A stretch of DNA of 64,000 bases from an uncultured Dyadobacter sp. (GTDB lineage: Bacteria; Bacteroidota; Bacteroidia; Cytophagales; Spirosomataceae): the NCBI RefSeq assembly GCF_946482605.1, contig NZ_CAMLSE010000022.1, positions 1 to 64,000 on the forward strand, in the 5' to 3' direction. The notes under the pieces were generated by a model. That model saw nothing but the letters and a program-made list of their open reading frames with translations, searched no databases and was not told the DNA's origin. A program made the position numbers and the translations under genes. Numbering within the stretch: position 1 is the stretch's first letter; the number at the start of each line of letters is the position of its first letter. Shown piece after piece: positions 26,076 through 35,400 of this stretch.

Positions 26076-26750
26076 ATGAGAAAGCGATTACTGTTTGCCC
26101 TGTTATTTGCCTGCGCGATGGCGCAATTCGGATGCGGAAATGATGGAAACGAGCAACCCGATCCCAAACCGGAGCCGGTCCGACTCGACCGCGACACGGT
26201 GTCTATGTGGCTTGCCAGGCGATCGTTCTATGTGACCGATTCCTGGCGTTTCACCGGGAAGGATTCTGTCGATATGTTTAAGGAAGATACCTTGCTCCGG
26301 CTCTACGCGAATGCGGCTTATCTCAATTTCTTCATTGAAAAAGGCCAGGGCCAGCTCATGTTTCACGGCGGAAAGCCCATTCCCAATACCGAAATGCCGG
26401 GTAATGCGCTTACTTTTAATTTGAATATCAGGATTTACCTCCCGACGCAAATGAGTTTGAAATGGGATGATGAAAAAGGTACGTTGGGTATTGAAACAAT
26501 TGGTACGACCAGTTACCTGCCTATGATTATTCCGGGCAAGAAAGGGTACCTCGACCCGGCCAGTTTTAATGTGCGGATGTCGCTGGATGCAGCGAAGAAT
26601 GCGGCCGTCAAGCCCAGTATGCGCTTTATTTATGAAGACGATGACCCCAGGCTGGGCAAGGTTACATACAAGATTACCCTGAAACCGATGTATGAGTATT
26701 ACCGCGCGCCCTTGCAGCAGAACGAAGCGAAGTTTGTGGTGTTTCCTTGA
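26076..26750 (+). CDS. Lipoprotein of unknown function, second of two tandem paralogs
   Basis: 224 residues from the ATG at 26076, which gives a standard lipoprotein signal (KRLLFALLFACAMAQFGC); an upstream in-frame start at 26007 lies inside the preceding gene and is rejected. It parallels the preceding lipoprotein along its length (SWRFTGKDSVDMFKEDT against YRFRGADSVDLFKLDT) and ends with the same DPRLGKVTYKITLKPMYEYY block. The two genes are 13 bp apart and surely co-transcribed. Function unknown. Confidence 0.7.
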   Translation: MRKRLLFALLFACAMAQFGCGNDGNEQPDPKPEPVRLDRDTVSMWLARRSFYVTDSWRFTGKDSVDMFKEDTLLRLYANAAYLNFFIEKGQGQLMFHGGKPIPNTEMPGNALTFNLNIRIYLPTQMSLKWDDEKGTLGIETIGTTSYLPMIIPGKKGYLDPASFNVRMSLDAAKNAAVKPSMRFIYEDDDPRLGKVTYKITLKPMYEYYRAPLQQNEAKFVVFP

Positions 26751-26807
26751 TGTATGAATGGTTTGATTACGAAGTACCTGTCCCTTTTTAGGGTAAATAT
26801 CGTGCAT

Positions 26808-27737
26808 ATGAAGTCCCTCGCTCTGATAATGGCAATTGCACTGGCTATGTGCAGCTGCAACAATCTGAATGACCTCCGCCCGGTCGACCCCGCTACTGTG
26901 ATCCCGGAGGCTACCGTGAAAGTAGTGAAAGGTAAGTTTCCCAAAGCGGAAGACCTGGTTTTCAAGCCGATCCTCCAAGACAAGATCTGGGAAGTGAAAC
27001 TAAAGTCGGAGGCCGATCGCTATACCTCGCTCGTAGATAACGGCAAAATGTGGGAAACTTTCAAAGTATCGGCAGATGGCGTGCCTTCCGCATTGCAGGA
27101 GTCGCTCCAAAAAACAGCTTTGGGTAACGGCACATTGTCGGCTCCCGCGACTGGTTTTTTCGCCGCATCCACGAAGAATAAGTTGATGTACAGTTTCAGG
27201 GGAGAAAACTACTCGTTTGAATGGAGCGGGGTCAATCCTGGCAGCAACAGCTGGGCTTCCTTTGACCCTGCATTGTACCGGATCACCACTTTTGACAAAT
27301 CCGACCTTCCTGCATTTGTCTCAGACACGATGAAGGTTATACCGAATATGAACTTCGTAACCGCGCAGACGTGGGTCAGGCTGGATTATACCAAGCTTTA
27401 TTATGTGATCGGCAGCACCTGGGATGGTACAAAATCGGAGCGGGTGTCGATGCTGTTTGATGAAAAAGGAAAGTTGCGGTGGAGCAGTACTGCCTTCACG
27501 GAGCCCGGCGTGACCGGAGCAACGTCCAACCTGCCAACTGTTCCCGCCCAAATTCAGCAATACGTAGCAGGCTTGACTGAGCTGACGGGATTTGAGTATG
27601 AAAGGAAGCTTGTGAGCAACTACCGGGGATTGACCAGCTACTATATCAGACTAGCCGCCGGTGCCGGAAGGTGCGAACTGTATTTTGACCAGGATTTCAA
27701 TGTGTTGAACAAAAAATATGCTGTAACATTATACTAA
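26808..27737 (+). CDS. Lipoprotein with PepSY-like (BLIP-like) repeats
   Basis: 309 residues from the ATG at 26808, with a lipobox (IALAMCSC). Two regions resemble the PepSY-like / beta-lactamase-inhibitor-like folds common in Bacteroidota: about 35-90 (VKVVKGKFPKAEDLVFKPIL; WEVKLKSEADRY) and the C-terminal 70 residues (VPAQIQQYVAGLTELTGFEY; CELYFDQDFNVLNKKY). Such proteins are thought to bind peptides or regulate envelope enzymes; that is family knowledge only. It follows the tandem lipoprotein pair and precedes a sigma gene by 49 bp. Confidence 0.65.
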   Translation: MKSLALIMAIALAMCSCNNLNDLRPVDPATVIPEATVKVVKGKFPKAEDLVFKPILQDKIWEVKLKSEADRYTSLVDNGKMWETFKVSADGVPSALQESLQKTALGNGTLSAPATGFFAASTKNKLMYSFRGENYSFEWSGVNPGSNSWASFDPALYRITTFDKSDLPAFVSDTMKVIPNMNFVTAQTWVRLDYTKLYYVIGSTWDGTKSERVSMLFDEKGKLRWSSTAFTEPGVTGATSNLPTVPAQIQQYVAGLTELTGFEYERKLVSNYRGLTSYYIRLAAGAGRCELYFDQDFNVLNKKYAVTLY

Positions 27738-27786
27738 AAAATAGTAATTAAGTAACTTTAGTTAAGTTCCTGAGCCAACGTCCCTG

Positions 27787-28371
27787 ATGAAATTTTTTCT
27801 CTCTAAAAAGTACGACAGCGTAGCCAGCCTCGTCAAAGCCTGCCAGAAGCAGGACCCGAGGGCGCAGACCGTATTTTACGAGCGGTACAAGGCCAGGATG
27901 ACGGGAATCTGTCGTCGGTACGCGCGGACCGTCGCGGAAGCGGACGATATTTTCCAGGATGCTTTTGTGAAGATTTTCAACAACATCGGTGACCTGAAGG
28001 AGCCGGATGCGGTGGATGGATGGGTGAAGGTGACGGTGATCCGGACGGCGATCAACTATTATAACCGCACTACGCGGCATGAAGAGTTGCAGAGTACGAT
28101 CGAAGGAATGGAATGGCAGATCGAATCGGACGATTATATCCGGATGATCGACCAGATGAATGTGAGGGACCTTGTGGAAGTCATCAATGAGCTTCCTGAC
28201 AAATATAGAACAGTGATCAACATGCATTTGATTGACGGCTATACACACACCGATATAGGTGAAATGCTGGGTATTTCGGATGCGACTGCACGGTCGCAGT
28301 TTATGAGAGGACGTAACCTGCTGATGAAAAAACTGGAACTTAAAGGAATAGTACATCATGAAAACTTCTGA
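27787..28371 (+). CDS. ECF-type RNA polymerase sigma factor
   Basis: 194 residues. Region 2 (about 15-100) includes QTVFYERYKARMTGICRRYA and DDIFQDAFVKIFNNIG; region 4 (about 130-190) includes LPDKYRTVINMHLIDGYTH and IGEMLGISDATARSQFMRGR. It is related to the sigma factor at 162-740 in both sequence pattern and partner type. The partner gene overlaps its last 14 bases, so the two are translationally coupled. No FecR or SusC gene accompanies it. The lipoprotein genes just upstream may share its transcript. Confidence 0.9.
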   Translation: MKFFLSKKYDSVASLVKACQKQDPRAQTVFYERYKARMTGICRRYARTVAEADDIFQDAFVKIFNNIGDLKEPDAVDGWVKVTVIRTAINYYNRTTRHEELQSTIEGMEWQIESDDYIRMIDQMNVRDLVEVINELPDKYRTVINMHLIDGYTHTDIGEMLGISDATARSQFMRGRNLLMKKLELKGIVHHENF

Positions 28372-29698
28372 GGACAAATTCAACGAAGCCCTGGGCGACG
28401 TCCTCAAACGAAAGTTTGATGACTATGAGGAACAGCCTAATCCGAATGCCTACGCACGCATACGTGCGCGGGTGAAGCCATCACGAGGCTGGAAATACCG
28501 GTGGCTGACCGGCTCGCTGGCGCTGATCACTTTTTCCGGACTGATGCTGAACTGGTACCAGGGCGAAAGTAATCTGCCAAAAACGGCTTCAAACCATATA
28601 AAATCGCAAGTAACATCGCCAGGTAGCCGGGTGCCGGAGACTGTGACTGCAAAAGATGCCGGTCATGGTGAAACACGCGCCGGTGCGGTGGAACACGCCG
28701 CCGTAACGCAGCACCGTAAGACGATCACGCATATAGATCCGTCGTCACCCGTAACCAATAAAAACGTAACGGTTTCGGAGAAAAGAGCTGCTGAGCAACC
28801 GGCAGCGGACCGCATAACAGGCCCGGCAGGCAACGTGGGACGTGCTACTGTCAACCACAACCGCGCGGACGGTACAGAAGGTTACGACCGTTCGGCAGAC
28901 CCGTTGCAGAATATTTTAGACTATACGCAGGCGACGTCGGAATTACCATTGACGGTGCCTGCGGATGCTGATTCGGTGGAGCATACGTCGAATCTCACCG
29001 AACTGGAAGGGATGCCGTTGACAGCAGCATCCATACCCCTGCACCTGCGCGGTGTGGTGGCGCCTGCCTATAAGCCCGCAAAGGCGATTATGACCAACCC
29101 GGCCCGGGTCGCCTGGCTTTTCAACGTGTCCGCATTGCATTCCTACCAGATTCTGACGGTACCGTCGTCGGCCGCGAAGGATTTTCAGAATTTCAACTTC
29201 CCGTCCTTGTTCACGGCCAGTTCGATGGGCTACAAGTTCAGCGGCGGGGTGGAGCGGCGGGGAATTCAGGTGCAGCTGCATTACAGTAATTTCAGGCAAA
29301 CCTATTCATACGAAATCGCCAACAACAATTACCTCGTCAAGCCCGATGAAAAAGGGGAGTACCAAACCGTACGTCAGGGCGACAAAATGCAGGAGGACAG
29401 GACGTTTTCAATGCTCGGCCTGGGCGTAGCAAAGCAACTGCGCTGGGGACATTCGCCTGTCAGCCGGTTTTACGCCAATTTCGGCCTGGAATATTCACGT
29501 GCTTTGAACAGCAAGCAGAGCCTGGGCTGGGTCAGCCTGGGATTGGGAAAACAATTCGCCATCAGTCGGAATACAGCTTTCAGCATTGGACCTTATGCGG
29601 AATTCAGTCCGGTTAAGGTCAAAGGTTTCGCAAACCCGTTCTACTATCAGCCGTACCGCGTGGGGATCTCTGCCGGGCTTCGTTTTGTAAAGCCCTGA
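28358..29698 (+). CDS. Membrane-anchored protein with outer-membrane-like C-terminal domain, putative anti-sigma partner
   Basis: 446 residues. A cytoplasmic segment (1-46, KFNEALGDVLKRKFDDYEEQ, then a P-N-A-Y-A motif) precedes one membrane helix (about 47-65). A long Thr/Ser/Ala-rich linker (about 70-230) follows, and a C-terminal beta-rich region resembles outer-membrane barrel proteins (GVERRGIQVQLHYSNFRQT; NFGLEYSRALNSKQSLGWV; AGLRFVKP at the end). Architecture and operon position match the 747-1913 protein. Overlap with the sigma gene supports an anti-sigma role. How a barrel-like domain is used by a protein anchored in the inner membrane is unclear. Confidence 0.62.
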   Translation: MKTSEDKFNEALGDVLKRKFDDYEEQPNPNAYARIRARVKPSRGWKYRWLTGSLALITFSGLMLNWYQGESNLPKTASNHIKSQVTSPGSRVPETVTAKDAGHGETRAGAVEHAAVTQHRKTITHIDPSSPVTNKNVTVSEKRAAEQPAADRITGPAGNVGRATVNHNRADGTEGYDRSADPLQNILDYTQATSELPLTVPADADSVEHTSNLTELEGMPLTAASIPLHLRGVVAPAYKPAKAIMTNPARVAWLFNVSALHSYQILTVPSSAAKDFQNFNFPSLFTASSMGYKFSGGVERRGIQVQLHYSNFRQTYSYEIANNNYLVKPDEKGEYQTVRQGDKMQEDRTFSMLGLGVAKQLRWGHSPVSRFYANFGLEYSRALNSKQSLGWVSLGLGKQFAISRNTAFSIGPYAEFSPVKVKGFANPFYYQPYRVGISAGLRFVKP

Positions 29699-29709
29699 TC
29701 CGCACCGGC

Positions 29710-29744
29710 GATGGTCTGGCAATCACACTGCCGGACCATCTTTT
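29710..29744 (+). terminator. Intrinsic terminator after the sigma/partner pair
   Basis: GATGGTCTGGCA (29710-29721) pairs with TGCCGGACCATC (29729-29740), with one G-T wobble and a 7-nt loop, followed by TTTT. It lies 11 bp after the stop, so the next gene should have its own promoter and start well downstream. Confidence 0.85.
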
Positions 29745-29845
29745 ATCTCCAAAAAATTTCTAACAAAGCAGCAATCGATCTGTACAAAAAATACCTACAT
29801 TTACGGGCACGTGCCCGTAACGTTTCTAAACCCCATTCTGAACCC

Positions 29846-31066
29846 ATGGCCCAGTCATTTACTTCGCGAAGAGATTTTATTGCCACCGGGCTTGCCGCTG
29901 TGGCCGGTGCCGGACTTACCAGCACTTTTTCACCGGCATGGGGAGCGCCGGTCCGGCCTGCCGACAGAATCAGGCTGGGAATGATCGGTACGGGTTCGAG
30001 AGGGGCCGGACTGGCGACACTGATCAAAGAAATGCCTGATTTCGAGTTGGTGGCTTGTTGCGACATCATTCCTGAAAATCTGCAAAAAGGGCTTAGTTAT
30101 GCCGCTAAAAACGCCAAAGGCTATCAGGATTACCGCAAGCTTCTGGAAGACAAGTCCATTGATGCGGTCGTCATCGCAACACCGCTGTACCTGCACTATC
30201 CCATGGCAGTAGCTGCATTGCAGGCGGGGAAGCACATCTACCTTGAAAAATCGATGACTTACGACATACCGCAGGCCATCGACCTGGTCAAAAAAGTGAA
30301 AGCTTCCGGGCTGGTTTTCCAGATCGGCTACCAATACCGCTATTATGGACTTTACCACCGTGTCAAGGAGATTATCAGGGAAAACTGGCTGGGCAAGATC
30401 ACGCACTTCGAATGCCAGTACAATCGCAATTCCAATTGGCGCTTCCCGGTCAAAGACCCCAAAATGGAGCGGGCGATCAACTGGCGGATGTACCGCGAGT
30501 ACTGTGGAGGGCCGCTTTCGGAGCTCTGTGCGCATGAGATCGACGTAGTGAATTACCTGGTAGACAGCCACCCTGTAAAGGTTGTCGGGCTGGGAGGGAT
30601 CAATTACTGGAAAGACGGTCGCGATACCTATGATAATATCCGCACGGTGTACGATTATCCCAACGGCGTTAAGGCGAGTGTCACTTCTGTTTTGTCCAAT
30701 GCATACAATGGATACAGTATCAGGATATTAGGTGACAAGGCTACCGCGGAGATCCTGCGGGACAAGGCACTTATTTATCCCGAAACGACCAATCATGCGA
30801 AGGGCGTTGTAGATGGCGTCACTGGCGCCACCATAGCTGTCACTACCCAGGGTACGGGTGTGGAACTCAAATTCGGCAAACCGGGAGAGGCGCAACTCGA
30901 ACCAACGGTTTTCGCATTGAAGGATTTCGCCGAATGCGTGCGGACCAAAAAGCAACCGGTATCGAACGTCGAAACAGGCCGTGACGGCTCGATCGCGATC
31001 CATATGGGTAATGCGGCAGCGGACACCGAATCGGTACAATACTGGAAACCTGAATATTCAGCCTGA
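29846..31066 (+). CDS. Tat-exported Gfo/Idh/MocA oxidoreductase with an ApbE-type flavinylation motif
   Basis: 406 residues from the ATG at 29846, which puts the twin-arginine signal (SRRDFIATG, Arg8-Arg9) at the N-terminus; an earlier in-frame start overlaps the terminator. The Rossmann NAD(P)-binding motif is GMIGTGSRG (46-54) and the catalytic Lys lies in LEKS (133-136). The C-terminal GFO/IDH domain contains D323-G-V-T-G-A-T329. This fits the D-x-x-[ST]-G-A-[ST] sequence that ApbE modifies with FMN in NqrC and RnfG, where the final Thr/Ser carries the flavin. The apbE-like gene begins 6 bp downstream. Covalent FMN on Thr329 is therefore a specific prediction. The sugar or polyol substrate is unknown. 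Confidence 0.85.
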   Translation: MAQSFTSRRDFIATGLAAVAGAGLTSTFSPAWGAPVRPADRIRLGMIGTGSRGAGLATLIKEMPDFELVACCDIIPENLQKGLSYAAKNAKGYQDYRKLLEDKSIDAVVIATPLYLHYPMAVAALQAGKHIYLEKSMTYDIPQAIDLVKKVKASGLVFQIGYQYRYYGLYHRVKEIIRENWLGKITHFECQYNRNSNWRFPVKDPKMERAINWRMYREYCGGPLSELCAHEIDVVNYLVDSHPVKVVGLGGINYWKDGRDTYDNIRTVYDYPNGVKASVTSVLSNAYNGYSIRILGDKATAEILRDKALIYPETTNHAKGVVDGVTGATIAVTTQGTGVELKFGKPGEAQLEPTVFALKDFAECVRTKKQPVSNVETGRDGSIAIHMGNAAADTESVQYWKPEYSA

Positions 31067-31072
31067 TAGCAA

Positions 31073-32167
31073 ATGAGCGGCCAAAGGAGATCGGGCAACG
31101 CATGTGAGGGACGGCGAAAGCGGCTTTTAAGGAAGCCGCTGTGGATGTTGGGGCCTGCGGCAACGGTCCTGGCTCTGCTGTTGCTGTTTTCCTGCGTGGC
31201 TTCCCGACGGTACTCCGGCGCGCCCCTGCAACGCTTCCGCATCACTGGCCATGCACAGGGAACAACCTATGGCATCACCTATTTTGCTGAGAAAGCATCC
31301 GTGCGTCAGGAGCAGGTCGACAGCATATTCAGTGTACTCGATGCTTCTCTTTCCATTTACAAGCCTGGTTCGCTAATCAACCGTTTCAACGATTCGGGCG
31401 ACGGGGTGGCTACGGACACCCATTTCGAACGGGTTATCCGGAAATCTCTGGACGTTTTTCGGATAACAGGCGGCGCATTCGACGTCACCGTGTACCCACT
31501 CGTGGGCATGTGGGGCTTCGGAACGAAAGAAATTAACGACCTGCCCGACAGCGCGGCTGTTCGCTCGGCGCTGCGCTGTGTCGGCTCCGGCAAACTGGCT
31601 CTCCGGAACGGCAGGCTGGATAAAGAACTTCCCTGCGTAAAAATCGACGTCAATGGCATTGCACAGGGCTATTCTGTGGATGTAGTGGCCGGTTTTCTGG
31701 AATCGTTCGGCATTGTCAATTATATCGTCGAAGTAGGCGGTGAGATCCGCGTCAGGGGGAAGAAGTATCCCGAGAATGAAGCCATGACGATCGGGATTGA
31801 AACACCGTCCGCCAATGAATTTGAACATGCCGGTATCCGGGAAATCATCCGGGTAGAAGAGGGAGCGGTTACTACTTCGGGCAGTTACAGGAAATTCAGG
31901 GAAGCGGGCGGTAAACGTTTGTCGCACATTATCGACGCCGCAACCGGTTATCCTTCCCAAAGCAACATTATAAGCGCTACCGTCATTGCTCCCGATGCCA
32001 TCACCGCCGACGGCTTGGACAATGCATTGCTTGCGGCCGGGCTCACGCGCGCATTCGCGATCCTGCACAAGACCCCCCGCGTGGAAGCCTACCTGATTTA
32101 CAAAAAGCCTGACGGGTCCGTGGGCGACACCATGTCTGCCGGATTTCGCCCGTACCTGGTACGATAG
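31073..32167 (+). CDS. apbE: FAD:protein FMN transferase (ApbE family)
   Basis: 364 residues. A basic N-terminus and hydrophobic stretch end in a lipobox-like FSC (Cys41), so it is a membrane-anchored extracytoplasmic enzyme. ApbE uses FAD to attach FMN by a phosphoester bond to Thr/Ser in the acceptor motif. Family landmarks are visible: GHAQGTTYGITY (59-70), FDVTVYPLVGMWGFG (136-150), DVNGIAQGYSVD (192-203), EVGGEIRVRG (220-229), TTSGSYRKF (267-275), HIIDAATGYP (285-294) and the metal-site region DAITADGLDNAL (308-319). No Nqr, Rnf or FMN-binding-domain gene is nearby. The only acceptor-like motif next to it is in the preceding oxidoreductase. Confidence 0.93.
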   Translation: MSGQRRSGNACEGRRKRLLRKPLWMLGPAATVLALLLLFSCVASRRYSGAPLQRFRITGHAQGTTYGITYFAEKASVRQEQVDSIFSVLDASLSIYKPGSLINRFNDSGDGVATDTHFERVIRKSLDVFRITGGAFDVTVYPLVGMWGFGTKEINDLPDSAAVRSALRCVGSGKLALRNGRLDKELPCVKIDVNGIAQGYSVDVVAGFLESFGIVNYIVEVGGEIRVRGKKYPENEAMTIGIETPSANEFEHAGIREIIRVEEGAVTTSGSYRKFREAGGKRLSHIIDAATGYPSQSNIISATVIAPDAITADGLDNALLAAGLTRAFAILHKTPRVEAYLIYKKPDGSVGDTMSAGFRPYLVR

Positions 32168-32334
32168 CGTGCCGGGTAAATTGCGTTTCCCTCCTCACCA
32201 TCAACGCCGTTAGTTTTCGAGAACGTTATCGTTACTATTTTCAATGAATTGTATTGATACCGATAGATTTCCTTGTAACATTGTTATAAGCCAAAATTAA
32301 ATATTGCCGTGTGCATTAAATGCATTAGAAACGA

Positions 32335-32356
32335 CTTCGCAAGCCGCATTGCGAAG
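32335..32356. promoter_or_regulatory. Inverted repeat upstream of susC
   Basis: CTTCGCAA (32335-32342) and TTGCGAAG (32349-32356) are perfect inverted arms around a 6-nt centre, 72 bp before the ATG of the sigma-less susC. No T-run follows either way, so a protein-binding site or leader hairpin is more likely than a terminator. Confidence 0.45.
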
Positions 32357-32428
32357 CAGAATGTGTTGTGCCCGAATTTTTAACCGGCCGCTTCTGAACA
32401 TCCATCTCAAATCCTAAACACAATTTCC

Positions 32429-35400
32429 ATGCATGTAAAACTACCGATCCCGCATTGGGCCAAGATCTTCGTGCTGATCGCCTGGCTGAGCCCGCTGATG
32501 GTTCTTGGGCAGAGCCTGACAAACGTGACGGGCGTAATCACCGACAGCCTGAACAACCAGGGACTTCCCGGCGTGACCGTCGTCGTGAAGGGGACGCAAC
32601 GCGGTACTACCACCGACGCAGAGGGCCGTTACAGCGTCCAGGCAGCTGCGAGCGACGTGCTTTCGTTTAGCTATGTAGGTTATATATTGAAGGAAGTCAC
32701 GGTAGGCAATCAGTCGGTCATTACCGTCAGCCTGAAACCCAGCACCAATGCGCTCGACGAGCTGGTGGTGGTAGGGTATGGAACGATGAAGAAAAGTGAC
32801 CTGACGGGCGCTGTGATCCGGATCGATTCCAAAACATTCAAAAACCAGCCGATGACCCAACTCACTGATATGCTCACGGGCACGGTGGCGGGTTTCAATG
32901 CGAACCAGGCCACTTCGGCAGCAGGGGGAAGTTCGCTGCAGATCAGAGGACCCAAGTCGCTCACGGCCAATTCCAGTCCGATGGTCGTCATGGATGGTGT
33001 GATTTTCAACGGAAGTATCGCGGACATCAATCCGGCCGACATCGAAACCATGGACATTCTGAAAGACGCCAGCTCAGCCGCTGTTTTTGGGGCGAGGGCA
33101 GCAGGGGGCGTCATCTTGATCACGACCAAGAAGGGAACGACAGGCAAGCCGGTCATCAATGTATCTGCCAACGTCGGTACCACCCAGACCGCCAACGATT
33201 TCCGGCCTTTCGATGCACAAGGCTACCTTTCGTTCCGCCGCGATGTGCTCCGGGCCACCAATCCCGACCGTCCCGCTTTTTATTATGACAATCCGGGTAC
33301 GCTACCGACGGGTGTTTCCTTGGAGCAATGGCGGAACGCGAGCAACAATCCCCAGGCCGATAATACCCAGGAATGGCTTGGCCGACTACGCTTTTTCCCG
33401 GTCGAAACGGAGAATTACCTGGCCGGGAAGACAGTCGACTGGTACAAAGAGGTGATCCGGACCGGGCTTCGCCAGAACTACGACGTCAGCATTGGGGGCG
33501 GCTCTCAGAATGTGACCTACTACTGGTCGCTGGGATACCAGAACAACGAAGGAATATTGCGGGGTGACAAGTTTTCGACGATTCGTTCGCGGCTTAATGT
33601 GGATTTCAAGGTTACCGACTGGCTCAATGTGGGCGTGAATACCCAGTTTGCCGACCGGGACGAGAGCACAGTGCCTGCAAACCTGGGACAGATGTTTATC
33701 ATGAGCCCCTACGGGTCGATGTTCGATGCTAACGGCGACGTATCGTGGTATCCGAACAGCTTTGCGACGGCTAATCCACTGATCAATTACTATGGGCAGG
33801 AAAGGATGAACAAGGTGAATACCCTGTTTGCATCGCTTTATGGCAAAATCAAACTGCCTTTTGGTTTGGATTACAAAATATCCTTCCAGCCCCGCTACGA
33901 GACATCGAAGGACTACAATTTCTGGTCTTCCAGAACGCTGGACGGTGGCTCGACGCGTTCGGGAGGATATGGAACCCGAGCTGATGCTTCTACTTACGAA
34001 TATATTCTGGACAACCTTTTACATTGGAACAAGCAGTTCGGCATTCACCAGTTTGACGTTACATTGCTTTACAGCGCCGAGCGGAACCGGGGATGGTACT
34101 CTAAAATCGCGAACCAGACCTTTGTGCCGAATGAGAACCTGGGTTTTCACGGATTGCAATACGGCACCAGCCCTGCCCTGGAAACGAACGATACCCAGAT
34201 CACCGGCGACGCGGCCATGGCACGGCTCAACTACACTTTGCTGGATAAATACCTGATCACGGCCTCCGTGCGTCGCGATGGTTTTTCTGCATTTGGAACC
34301 AAGCAGCCGAGGGCCGTTTTCCCGGCCGCTGCGATCGCCTGGAAGATATCCGAGGAGAAATTTTTCAATGTCGGGTTTATCAGTCAGGCGAAGCTGCGGT
34401 TATCCTGGGGTGTGAACGGTAACCGGGATATCGGCGCTTACTCCGCATTAGCGCAGCTGTTGTCGGCGATGTATTATGATGGTACCAATGTGCAGGTAGG
34501 CGTTTACAATACCTCGCTGGCCAACCCGAACCTGGTTTGGGAAAAAACCAAATCGATCAACATGGGACTGGACGTGAGTCTGTTGAAGAACAGGATCGAC
34601 ATGAGTGTTGAGTATTATGATATGACCACCACCGACCTGCTGATGAAACGCCTGTTGCCCGAAATTACCGGTTTTAAGGACATCACCACTAATCTGGGCT
34701 TGCTGGGCAACAAGGGTTTTGAAATGACGATCAACACCGTAAACACCGAGAAAGCTAATTTCTCGTGGCGCAGCGGACTGGTCTTTTCGTTTAACCGGAA
34801 CAAGATCAAGCGGTTATTTGGTGATTACAAGGAAGAAACCGTGGATGGCAAAACCGTCCGGACGGAACTTCCCGACTATTCCAACGAATGGTTTCCCGGC
34901 CAGGCAATCGACCGGGTGTGGAATTATAATGTGACCGGCATATGGCAAACGCCCGAAAAGGATGCCGCGGCCGTATACAAGTTGCAGCCCGGAGACTTCA
35001 AGGCAACGGACGTAGATGGTAACGGCAAGTATGAGGCTTTGATGGACAAGCAGTTTATTGGTTACCGCCAGCCCCGTTTCCGGATCGGTTTGCGGAATGA
35101 ATTCACATTCTGGAAAAACTTTACGGCCAGCATCTTCCTGCGCAGCGAACTCGGGCACATGGCGCCATTTGCGGAAGGGCTCCGCACTGGCGGAGCCGAC
35201 ACGTACGATCGGCGTAATACCAATGATTTTCCCTACTGGACACCAGAAAATCAGAACAATGATTATGCGCGGCTCAATACCAACACCAATGTTTTCGGCG
35301 GGGGGATCAAGGTGTACAAGAAGCTCTCATTCCTGCGCGTGCAGGATATCAATGCGGGTTATTCCCTGCCGTCTGAACTTGCCAAGAAGCTGAAAGTGAA

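Noticed and set aside
29711..29845. Upstream start of the Gfo/Idh/MocA gene at 29711
   Set aside because: It lies in the stem of an intrinsic terminator and would bury the twin-arginine motif 50 residues in.
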